From Chara braunii (lineage: Eukaryota; Streptophyta; Charophyceae; Charales; Characeae), in NCBI GenBank assembly GCA_003427395.1, contig BFEA01000116.1, positions 2,511,599 to 2,541,024 on the forward strand: a stretch of 29,426 bases of DNA. Direction: 5' to 3'. The translations under genes were made by a program, and so were the position numbers. The notes beneath the pieces were generated by a model. It was not told where the DNA came from, did no database searches, and saw only the letters and a list, made by a program, of their open reading frames with translations. Position 1 is the first letter of the stretch, and each line of letters begins with the position of its first letter. Positions 19,908 through 29,300 of this stretch are shown piece after piece.

Positions 19908-20340
19908 CCTTCGGTTGCCTGCCGGGGTCCTATGCGAACGAACCTGGGTTTGGTAAATTGAAGTCCTCGCTAAACGACAACCTTTAATTTAATTGTCAGC
20001 ATGATTATCGTTAATAATGCAAGATGCCCACCGGCAACGGGTTAACCTGTTATCGGGGATCTCGCTTTCCAGCCGAGGTCCTTAGTGAACGAGTTTGGGT
20101 TTGGTAAGACGATGATCACGGCGAACGACAATCTTTAGATGAGCTAATATAGCTTATGACACGTGAGTTGAATTACCGTTGGCGAGACACTAAGAATGTT
20201 ATATGCAGGAGTGTGAAGTCACACCAACAATGCGAACATAATCGCATTGTCCGGGACTTCAACTGCCTACAAATGTCCTTACATAACGGACTAGGGTATG
20301 GGATAGTTAGGAGTCTATGTCAAAGATACAGCTAGTGAAT
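19904..20340 (+). repeat. Triplicated leader module with conserved stem
   Basis: Three diverged copies begin at about 19903 (GGGGACCTTCGGTTGCC), 20056 (GGGGATCTCGCTTTCC) and 20251 (GGGACTTCAACTGCC). Each is followed by a GTCCT phrase, an AACGRACT/AACGAGTT phrase, GGGTTTGG or GGGTATGG, and then an AACGACAA-like phrase. The start can pair with the GTCC phrase in each: GGACC/GGTCC in the first, GGATCTC/GAGGTCC (one G-U pair) in the second, GGAC/GTCC in the third. Further perfect stems lie between copies: GTGTGA/TCACAC at 20211-20224 and CAATGCG/CGCATTG at 20228-20249. The leader is non-coding and structured. Confidence 0.65.
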
Positions 20341-20721
20341 GTAATACTCTCACATAGTAAGTAGAAGTTAGGTTAACGATTTGGGGGAGGTGTCTGCGTA
20401 TGTTGGATCCTTCCTTCTGTTTACGTACTCGGGTCATTTGTCTGTGTAGGCGCGTATGTTAACTTAAGTTTTTAAGAGGTTAATGACTATAATTGACTCT
20501 TATAAATTTTCAAAGATTTGAGGAGGGATAGACGTGTGATTGACTGTTCCGTTTATTTTTAGCTGATGTACACTGACTTAAGTGAACTTTGCTTTCGTAC
20601 TACTTTCTTTGTCAGTATCTCCTTAGCTATGTAAAAGTTGTAGGTTTATGACAGACTTTTGTTCCTTGTGTGATGGAGGTTTCCGTGGAATCGTCACGTT
20701 GCTTGCATAAACTGACAGAGG

Positions 20722-21452
20722 TAAATGATGGGATACTCCCGTAAGAGTTACTCTGCCATTCACTAGGTAATGATCTGGTGAAGTGTCTGTCTGACTTCGG
20801 TGTTGGTAACGAGAAGATGTCGTGCGTCTTTTCTGTTACTTTGCGAAACTAGATCTAAGAGGTAATCTGGTACTCCCGTGGGGTTCGAGGCTTCTAAGCT
20901 AGGACGACTAACAGAAGCAAAGGTAGTAGGAGGCTCCCGTGGGGCTTTCCTAGTCACCTATCGGACTAGACTTGGAAGAGAATTGAGTACTCCCGGGTGA
21001 GTACGCAAACTCCTAAGTCTGGAACGATCTGTCCGACTTCTCGTGAGAGTCAACATACCTTTTTTTTCATTACGATGCATAGGCAGGTAGGTAAACGGTC
21101 AGGGCAACTTAACTAAAGAGTTGTTTTGACTAATCTCTTACGCATCGAACGGGTAATAGGATAACTCTCGGAATGGTTATCCTAATACTTGTTTGATTTA
21201 GGGGATCAACTAGTGAGGGAAGTAATGAGGAGATTGTGTTTGGACAGTAGAGGGATACTCTCATGTGAATAACCCTACTACTGTTTGGGTATGACTGATG
21301 GATGGCATTAGTAATTACTAACGATCTATCTGTTTAACATTGAATCAGGTTATGGGAGACTCCCGTTGGGTCGTCCTATCGCTTGATCAAAGGAGTAATA
21401 TTCGCAATCATTCTGGTAGTAGTAAGATAACTCCCGTGGGGTCATCCTATTA
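20722..21452. repeat. Dense series of related stem-loops
   Basis: At least a dozen inverted repeats follow one another about every 30-100 bp. A first type has a TACTCCCGT or TAACTC core: 20722-20764; 20862-20885; 20925-20950; 20987-21004 with arms GTACTC/GAGTAC; 21157-21184 with perfect 9-bp arms TAGGATAAC/GTTATCCTA; 21244-21284 with ACAGTAG/CTACTGT outer arms; 21345-21385; and 21421-21452. Between them sit shorter stems of varied sequence: GAAGT/ACTTC 20780-20798, GTAAC/GTTAC 20806-20839, GCTTCT/AGAAGC 20890-20918, CTAGT/ACTAG 20951-20970, AAGTC/GACTT 21015-21039, and the perfect palindrome TTAGTAATTACTAA 21308-21321. Arms change between copies but remain complementary. No coding frame longer than about 64 codons exists. 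Confidence 0.75.
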
Positions 21453-22066
21453 CAAGCTCGGACCTGAGCTGGGATAGTTAACTGAATTTAACTTTATTTA
21501 TGTTCATGCTCAATCAATAATCATACTCGATAGCCCGGTCATTTTCGTACTATCTCACCCCTATATAGTTCCCGCCTAGCAGCGTGCGCATCATCATATC
21601 CTTCAATCACATAGGCGTGTTGTGTTAACTTATGTATCTCGCCATTATGACCCCTACTTATTAGCTCCTATTAACTGTAAACTTACAAGTGTTGTTTTGC
21701 ATATGCTGTCACGCATGAAAATTCGTGTGTTGTGCTGCCAAGACGTAAAAAAATTAGAAATCAAGAAAATAAGAGAAAAGCGACAAGAGAAATTCTCTGA
21801 ATAGGCTTATTGACTTCATAGAGGAGGAGAAAGATTGAAGGAGGAAGAAGAGAAAGGGAAGAGAAAGGAGAATGGTGTAGGGTTGTACAGTATCATGGTC
21901 ACTAGCGCAAGCATACAATCTCCCCTGATAAAATGACTTAATGTTTTTTTACATGGAATACTATACCGCTCATTACCGTGCTTGAGTTGCTTTCATGTAT
22001 CCATCCGATGATAAGATTATACTCCTCCCATATTCATCCTACCTCATTGCTAATACTTGACCGTCA

Positions 22067-22650
22067 CAATAACTTATGAACAAAAATAGGTACTCTCTAC
22101 CGTAACGACTGTCGTCGTGACGGGAAGAGGTATCTAACAATAACTTATGAACAAGATTAGGTACTCTCTACCGTAACGACCGTCGTCGTGACGGGAAGAG
22201 GTATCGAACAATAACTTATGAACTAGAATAGGTACTCTCTACCATAACGATTGTCGTCGTGACGTCAAGAGGTATCTAACAATAACTTATGAACAAAATC
22301 CAGTACTCTCTACCGTAATGACTGTCGTCATGACGGGAAGAGGTATCTAATAATAACTTATGAACTAAAATAGGTACTCTCTACCGGATCGACTGTCGTC
22401 GTGATGGGAGGAGGGTTCTAACAATAACCTATGAACCAAAATTAGGTACTCTCTACTGTAACGACTGTCGTCGTGACGGGAAGACGTATCTAACAATAAC
22501 TAATGAGCTAAATTACGTGCTCCCTACTGGATCGACTGTCGTCGTGACGAGCAGAGGTGTCTGACACTAATATATGTACTAAATGAGGTACTCATGTGTG
22601 AGTTACCATACTCTTTACTGGATCGACTGTCGTCGTGAAGGAAAGAAGAG
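22067..22650 (+). repeat. 71-bp tandem hairpin array, about 8 units
   Basis: Units starting CAATAACTTATGAAC or variants begin at 22067, 22138, 22209, 22280, 22351, 22422, 22494 and 22565, with steps of 71 bp (one of 72). Most units carry GGTACTCTCTACCGTAACGA, then C, TGTC and GTCGTGACGG. CCGTAACGAC pairs with GTCGTGACGG across a TGTC loop (one mismatch), and GGTACTCT pairs with AGAGGTATC outside it, giving a hairpin of about 46 nt. The unit at 22280 reads AATGAC...GTCATGACGG, a C-G to T-A change on both arms. A last, altered unit holds GGTA-CTCA/TGAG-TTACC at 22587-22607, nearly the same inner stem as the hairpin at 18248. Confidence 0.85.
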
Positions 22651-22659
22651 TGTGCTTCT

Positions 22660-23850
22660 TCAATTATCCCGCCTTACGTTCCCGCCGCCATCGTGCGTAC
22701 ATGATCCACCCTACGTTTTGTAAGTTGTACCAATGGATCATTACTTATGTATAGAGCTACGCTCTTATTTTGCCGCAACAATCTATGAGAGCCTTAACCA
22801 CCATGTAGAAAAAATGCCTGAAAAACAATTATAGTAGTTTCGGGTGTAGTTTGTCCTAAACTAGCCTGGCGGAAGCACTACTTCCAATGAGGCTTGAATC
22901 TCAGATCTAGGTTAGTATCAAAAAATATAAGAAGGGTTGAATATCCTCAACATCTCGTCGTTAAAGTACCTCTTCTGAATAACGAGAAACGATTCTGCTA
23001 AGGTGAGGGAAAAGGAAGAAGAAGCGTACTGATAATTCTCTCATGGAGTATAGATAATGTATGTGAGTGTCGAAAAGACCTCCTGAACCTCAAAAAGTGC
23101 ATAGTTGTTAAACTAACTACTTATAGACCATGTGCGTTCGCGAAGTCGTGTGTCATACTTTCTGACTAATGGTTTGTAGATAAAACTAACCCTATTAATT
23201 ATTGCTACAAAATCTAAATAGATTATCAACTACTTAAGAGTGATATGATAGAGATCCTAATGATAGACTCGGTCTCTCGATAATAGTCTGACTATGAAGG
23301 TTGCATCGTGCAACATATGGGTTTATGACTACCTACTCAGAATAATAATCGTCTGGCTGTCAACACTATACTGTAGCAAAGTCATGTACTTAATAGGTAT
23401 GTTTAGATGGTAGTGAATTAACGTATATCAGGTTCATTCTGATACAAAGAACCTCGATTTTCGGTATAACTTTCAGAAGGGGAAACTTAGGATATGTATG
23501 GTAAAGAGACTCTAGAAAGCCGATTATAAACTTAATGTGAGATGATATGAATAGGTAAATGAAATAAAAGTGGGCGATATTATGTTTAGTTATTTCAACA
23601 GTTGAGACTGACACGCTAGTAAGAATAAGTTTATAACATTATGGCGATGTGATATAGAGTTTGTTGGTAGGGTTATTTATTGAAAAAATATTTAACCCTT
23701 AGAAGATCATAAGATATAAATCAACTATTTCATCACCCACTTAGTGACTGATTAATCCCTAGGGGCGAATAGTATAGCAAGCATAATATTAGGGCATTTA
23801 CTTAAAAAAAATACATATCCGTTTGAGGTTGTACATATGATAAAGTATGA
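22660..23850. other. AT-rich non-coding sequence
   Basis: No frame above about 75 codons and no recognisable motif. Some weaker inverted repeats continue the hairpin-rich character, for example AGACT/AGTCT around 23267-23295. Confidence 0.5.
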
Positions 23851-24024
23851 TAATGATTTAACTTTATGAATCATTGCATAAAGAGTCCGATTAGATTTAT
23901 CGGATTCTTGAAAGAAATATGAATGGACTCAAACTTTATCAGTTGGTCAAGCATTGAAAATTATATCATGGGATTATCTACTTAAAGAACTATCTCCTTT
24001 GCTATACTCAATATGATCAGAGTA
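23851..24024. repeat. Further perfect stem-loops
   Basis: AATGATT/AATCATT at 23852-23875, AAGAGTCCGAT/ATCGGATTCTT at 23881-23909 (11 pairs, one G-T) and ATACTC/GAGTAT at about 24003-24024. The 23881 hairpin is among the longest in the window. They extend the structured, non-coding stretch that starts at the primer-binding site. Confidence 0.65.
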
Positions 24025-25739
24025 TGAGAGTATCCACTCGAGGGTTATCCAACTCCTCAAATTACAGTATTATATAAAGAGTGATAAAACTATTTATTCT
24101 CGTTATGGAGAATGTGCATGACCGGGTATGAATGAATGTATGTGGGAATGAGTGATATATGTTTCAAGTGATGTGTTATTGTATGTCTTGTTCTTTCTTG
24201 GTTGAAGTTGAAACTGATTATGAATGTATATATTTATTGATTTGCTTGGTGATTGTTTGTACCTGACTGACTATGTTTATGAATTGTTTTCTTCAATAAG
24301 GGTAGAAACACTGTATGAAATCCACGTTTAGCATGGGGCTGGAGGTGAATGGAGTGACCTACCTTTGAAGAGAAGAAATTCTCTCAAGGGAGGTCAGCAT
24401 GCAGAATCTATCCTTTGAAAGATTGCAACGTTGATTGATATTTTTTTCGAGCTGCTTAAAGAGACTATAGTAAAGTCCCGTAGGTGGTAGTAAGACTCAC
24501 GCCAGAACAATGATCTTGGTCCATAGTGAGGTGTTGTCCCCTTTTCTGATGAGGAAAAGGTGACTACATTATTATCGAAGGAGATGAAGATGTTAGGAAC
24601 TTTGTCAGGACGCTGGTAAGGAGTGGTTGCCTAACCTTGTGTCGGGCAGGGCCACCTCATCTCCATGGTCAAGGTCTAACCAACCTTGAGCATGTGAGAT
24701 AGGGTCGTTCTACTCTGTTGACAAAAAACTGATAAGGTATCGGCATTAGAATCGGAGGGAGATGTGGTGAGGCTCAGTCTTAAAGCGGGGCTCGGGATCT
24801 GAGATGCTATCTCTTTGGCATGATTACTCCACCCCTCGACACAATATAGCTCTGTTAAGCCAACAGGAACAATAAATGTTATGTCGTCATTATTGTTGTT
24901 TCTGTGACCCCATTGTGATTGTTATTGTGAAAATTTTCATTGTAACCATCGTTTTCATTGTTACTAGTTGGTGTCTGGTTGAAATGATTTAATTGAATGT
25001 TTTGGATTCGTCATTTACTTTCTCTTGCAGTTTGAACATTTATTTGTAATGTTACTTACTTATCCATGATATATTCCTTATTTATGGCAGGAGAAAGTCG
25101 TTTACATTTGTATTGTCGAACTTTTGTGAAAACAAGGGGAAAACCCTGCGTACAGTAACAATTGTTCTTGATTTGTTTCCTGGGCGTTGGATTTGATTTG
25201 ATTGGCATGATACGAGCTTGATTCTTGATGATTACCTTAGAAAATGTGTAATCCTTTTTTAGTGCGATCTGAGTAATACTCGGACATGAGTATATATTCG
25301 TGTGATATATGATTGAATCAATTTTTTATTAAGGACCTAACCTCAAAAGGGATGTTGACGGTACCTTAAAAATTGAGTCTTAATTTGAATCATGAAATTA
25401 TTGATACTGGACAGACACCTAAGATGTGTCCTGTTTGAAAAAACATATGAGATGTGTCATATTTTAAAATACATTTGAGTTGCGTTTATTTTGCAAAAAG
25501 ACGCCGTTCACTATATGAATGGGGTTAGTCTGAGATAAAAGTAACATGTCCTGCAACAGGATCGCTCAGGATTGTTGATGTTATGAAAATATATCTTTTG
25601 CATCAATGGTATTGTGGAAGCCAAAAATTTTATATTTATTTTGGGTTTTCGGCTCGTTTTACTTATTTTGAGAGATCCCCGAGACGTGTGTCTGACCGCG
25701 CTGTGATCGAGACGGAAAGACACGACCCCTGAGTGACAA
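24025..25739. other. AT-rich, no gene seen
   Basis: Occasional stems (CCTTTTC/GAAAAGG at about 24539-24560) and a phrase of about 30 bp, GATGTGT(C)...TTTT, repeated three times near 25415-25500. No protein frame with motifs; no RT, integrase or gag signatures on either strand. Confidence 0.5.
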
Positions 25740-25965
25740 CCTGACGATGCCCCTCGTTCATCCACTACATGGGAACCTGACAATGATGCAAAATTGTTCT
25801 TGTCGGTGATTTTATAAATTGTTTTTGACATATATTGGGATGCACATCGTTCATCCAATAAGTGACAACCTGACGAGGAGAGAATTTTGTCTATGAATTT
25901 TTTTTTGTATATATTGAAATAAACATCGTTCATCCACTCCAGGAGGTCAGTCTGAGGGACTAAAT
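25740..25965. repeat. Short tandem repeat, about 2.5 units of 79-93 bp
   Basis: The phrase TCGTTCATCCA starts units at 25754, 25847 and 25926. Each is followed by an AACCTGACRA-type phrase, then AT-rich sequence with TATATTG. The - strand frame 25511-25993 (160 codons) owes its internal LLDERCAS/VVDERGAS repetition to this array. Confidence 0.75.
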
Positions 25966-25989
25966 TACCAAGCCTATGGTGGAAATTTT

Positions 25990-26400
25990 GCATCGTTAGG
26001 ACGTAACTCCCAGCGTTGGCTGCTGACCAAGTATAACCAGGCAGCGAACCTTCGGGGTTTCGCCTAGAGTTGAAACATGAAGGGCGGTCGCCCTATTGGG
26101 GATCAACTCAAGTAGTTATTAAAGGGGTCGAGACTTAGGTCTAGAAGCTGGGTAAAACCCAGGATAGGAGGATTTACCCGTTATTGCGTAACCAATAGGG
26201 GAACCACTGTTAAGATAACAACACAGTGGGCCGCAGATCTGTCCTGATCAACCGGGCTGTGGTGGGTTTAGACTGAGACCGCCGATCCCCTCGCATTAGA
26301 CTTCAGGCGGGACGCTAATATGGTTTAGGTTACGACCCGCGTCCAAAGGGGCAAATTTTATGACTCCTCGGACAACCAACGAGAATCTGGGAAGGAAGTC
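25990..26400. other. GC-richer hairpin-bearing segment, no gene
   Basis: Small stems include GGGCG/CGCCC-like at about 26081-26094, GCTGGGT/ACCCAGG at about 26148-26163 and CCACTGT/ACAGTGG at about 26202-26229. No open frame or known RNA family is recognised. Confidence 0.4.
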
Positions 26401-26472
26401 TAAAGATGTGGGAAAGATAATCGTTGTTTCTCTTGGTAACTTTCACCGTTGTAGTACAGATTCAGTATCCCC

Positions 26473-26547
26473 ACCATCGGTTCATTGAGTTTGGTTTTGG
26501 GGGTTTTCAGTATGTGGGAGACCCGGGTTAGAATCCCGGCGATGGTA
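26473..26547 (+). tRNA. tRNA-like sequence, probably a tRNA pseudogene
   Basis: The 7-bp acceptor stem is perfect: ACCATCG (26473-26479) with CGATGGT (26540-26546), plus discriminator A. The T arm is also perfect: CCGGG (26523-26527), loop TTAGAAT, CCCGG (26535-26539). The T arm abuts the 3' acceptor strand directly, as in real tRNAs, and the total is about 75 nt. GGGAGACCCGGGTT is like the variable/T region of Glu- or Asp-type plant tRNAs. Against function, the invariant C56 in the loop is A (TTAGAAT instead of TTCGAAT), the A-box consensus is poor and neither D nor anticodon stem pairs well. Isotype cannot be assigned. Confidence 0.6.
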
Positions 26548-26846
26548 GAATGTATCAAGGGAAGCAATGTGAATCTTGACTTCATCTCAATCCAGGGACT
26601 CGGATTTGGCTATCCACTTATCAGAGATGCGCTTTGGTTGGGAAAGAGACTCATCTCCTCTTTCAAACAGAAAAGAGAAGTACATGTATTATTTTGTATT
26701 GTATCATATGTCTAATGGTTTTATCGGTCTTGTCATATTTTATCAGTTGATTTGATTTTGGGAAACAATGTAAAGGGGAACTATATAAACAATTGTGATA
26801 TACGTCCTTAGCGACGGGGACGTCGCTTAATAAGGTCTGGGAATAC
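26548..26846. other. No gene seen; flank of the second repeat copy
   Basis: AT-rich, with a small stem GACGT(CC)/GGACGTC near 26805-26826. The bases directly before the repeat boundary (26835-26846) are mixed rather than a clear polypurine tract, which weakens a simple 3' LTR reading. Confidence 0.4.
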
Positions 26847-27058
26847 TGTCGGACCAAATACCCTTACAAGGGTATTTGGTCATGCTTTTGCATTTGACAC
26901 AACGACGACGTCGGCTACCATGACGGGGCCGGTCTGGGACGGAAAGCGTGTGCGCTTTGGCGTGACACTCGAAACGAATTCGTCAGCCATTGAGGCCGGG
27001 GCGAGTCGGTGAGAGAATTTCGAGAGTACGCGCGCGCATTGTTAAGCCGCGCACTAGG

Positions 27059-27316
27059 ATGGTTAGGATTAGTAGTAATAGCTCCGACCGAGAAGGGCGG
27101 AGGGATGATTGGGTTAGTATTGTGTCGGGTAGATCTACTACACACACTGAGACATGGCCTGGTACCTGTCTACCTACCGATACCAGGTGTTTTAAACATG
27201 TCAGTTTTTGTCTTCCTCTACTCGGCCTTCGAGTCGGGCACTCGTCATATCTACCTCTACTTGGTGAGGTTCTGACTTACCTGCTACTTGAGTGTTTTCC
27301 CCGCCGAGACCCTTAA
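27059..27316 (+). CDS. Small ORF in repeat copy B, counterpart of 11081-11338
   Basis: An 85-codon frame with ATG and stop at the same places as in copy A, starting MVRISSNSSDREGRRDDWVS. No indel has accumulated between the copies. Product unknown; may simply be fortuitously open. Confidence 0.2.
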   Translation: MVRISSNSSDREGRRDDWVSIVSGRSTTHTETWPGTCLPTDTRCFKHVSFCLPLLGLRVGHSSYLPLLGEVLTYLLLECFPRRDP

Positions 27317-27528
27317 ATGTGGCGGCCACGGCTAAGTACCAGCCCTTCGGGCCTCCCGATTAACTGAGTACGTAGGCGGGGCACACACACACTCAAGCCA
27401 ATAAGCACTCAGACAGGCATGCAGGCCGGCAGGCGTGCACGTACGCAGACTTAGACGCGGGCTCAGGCCATGAGGCGGACTGAGCCCCACTTCAATATAT
27501 ACATGAGTTGCTCCTCTTCTAACCGAAG

Positions 27529-27612
27529 TAGGAGCTAGCTCAGTGGGTTTCGGTGCGAGTGGAAGATCAGGTGACTCGAGGATCGAATCCATCCAACCCC
27601 TAGCTCCTTTTT
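27529..27612 (+). ncRNA. tRNA-like element with A/B boxes and T-run, copy B
   Basis: A box TAGCTCAGTGGG follows TAGGAGC; B box GGATCGAATCC at 27580-27590; closing stem AGGAGCTAG/CTAGCTCCT ends at 27608 and runs into T5. The stretch between B box and closing stem is shorter than in copy A, bringing it nearer to tRNA geometry. A GAGT/ACTC stem can form around the anticodon position. Confidence 0.55.
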
Positions 27613-28633
27613 ATGAGGGGCTCTGCTTTGGCCTTCGCCCGTTTGTGGTAGGCCGAGACTCAAACCCGCGACCTCAGTAGTCGGGTTAGTTAGAGTTGGT
27701 AGAAATCGAATGAAACAAAGACCCGACACTTGGCATAAATGAGTAGTTAGTTGTTAGATTTGTTTTTTTTTTTTTAATTTTATTTGTTTTTCGTTGTTAG
27801 TTGGACTCATTTTAATTTTAATTTTATTTTATTTCCTTTATTATTTCTTATTTCCTAGTTTTCTCGCTGATTTCGTGGCTACTCCAAGACACGAAAGATT
27901 CACTTCCATGAATCTGCAGAGGATGGTCGGGCAGATTCGTTTCCATGATATCTGCTCGATTGCGAACATAGCAGCCCGAGACTCCGGTCCACATGCTCGG
28001 GCTGAGTATTCGACGAGCTACACAGTGGGCGCACAACAGCACGCGGAGAAGTGACATGGGGAGCAACGAAGAGATCGAGCGGAGAGGTAGTGGAAGCAAG
28101 CAAAGAAAAGGGAGAGGGTTGCGCGAGGAAGGGAAGGCAACCGCGCAAAAGAAGGTGGCACGCAGGAAAAAGAGAAGAAGGAGAAGGAGGAGGAAAGCGA
28201 GACGAGAAGAGGAGAAAGTGTAGAGAGAAGAAGTAGAGAGAGGAAGTAGAAGGAAGAAGGAGAAGAAGGAAAAGAAGGAGAAGAAGGAGAAGAAGAAGAA
28301 AGTGAGGGAGAGGAGAGAAACTAACCTGGTGATGTTCCGGGCGTGGGGTTTGGGACCTTGTACATGAGTACGAGGGACTCGTTGCGCTTGCTTTGGGCGG
28401 TTTCCAATCATGAGCGTGGGTTCGGCATCCGCCCGGCTCGTCGGAGTGAGCGCTTGGGCTCCTCGACTTCCCAAGACTGCAGTCTCGTTATGCTGCACAT
28501 AGTGAAGGAGCGAATAGTGTCGTCGAACTCTTGGCACTTACGACGACGACGACGGGAAGAGTATGAGACAGGTAAGTTTTCAATCTTGCAACACTCTTCA
28601 TGGCGCTTCTATCAGTAGTCCGAGCAAAACCAA

Positions 28634-29300
28634 ATAAATTTACCATGAGAATATGGAAAAATACATTACTACGGGTGTGTGTGATTTTATGTCATGTTTG
28701 ATTCCACGCTATCTTCCCCGATAGGATGAATAAAATCATCTGAATCTACCGCTAGAACATGGAAATATACACTGCCGCTCTGGATTGATTGTTTGTATGT
28801 GTGTGTGTGTGTGTGTGTGTGTCCGATCGCGCGGCCGATCCCAAGCTATTCCATCGAGAAGATGAACGAGATCGAGAGGATCGACCACTATAACGAGGAA
28901 ATTTATACTTTTACTACGTGTATGTGTGTGTGTGTTTGTGTTTGTGAGGGTGTGGGTGTGTATCTCGCAGTCGATCTCATGGAACTTCCATCAATAAGAT
29001 GAGTAAACATAAAAATAAAATAAAAATAAAAATAAAATCAAATGAATCGACCACTAAATATGGGTAGGTACATTACCACGCTTGGGTATGTGAATATGTG
29101 TGTGTGTGTATGTGTGTGTATGTGTGTGAGTATGTGTGTGTATGTGTGTGCATATACTCGATCGCGCAACGGACTTCCCGCTATAAGTCCAACAAAATCG
29201 GACGAATCTACGGCCACAATATGAGAATATGCACGACTCTACTTGTTCGCTCGGTTGCACGAATGTGTACGGCTGAGAGAGAGAGAGAGTGAGAGAGAAA
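28634..29300 (+). repeat. Tandem TG-bearing modules, copy B
   Basis: The same five-module series as at 12669-13397. The TG run in the second module is about 24 bases against 32, and the terminal GA run is short and interrupted where copy A has about 66 bases, showing independent microsatellite change since the copies separated. Confidence 0.75.

Noticed and set aside
22067-22650. CRISPR-like array with 71-bp periodicity
   Set aside because: Complete units are homologous end to end; no constant-repeat/variable-spacer split.
25511-25993. Minus-strand 160-codon protein with internal repeats
   Set aside because: The repeated peptide phrases are produced by the 79-93 bp tandem DNA repeat at 25740-25965.
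27848-28537. Minus-strand 229-codon frame in copy B as a conserved gene
   Set aside because: Much of it translates the purine/pyrimidine tract (Phe/Ser/Leu runs). In copy A the corresponding frames are arranged differently, and differences between copies in the non-repetitive part are nearly all replacements, giving no sign of selection.
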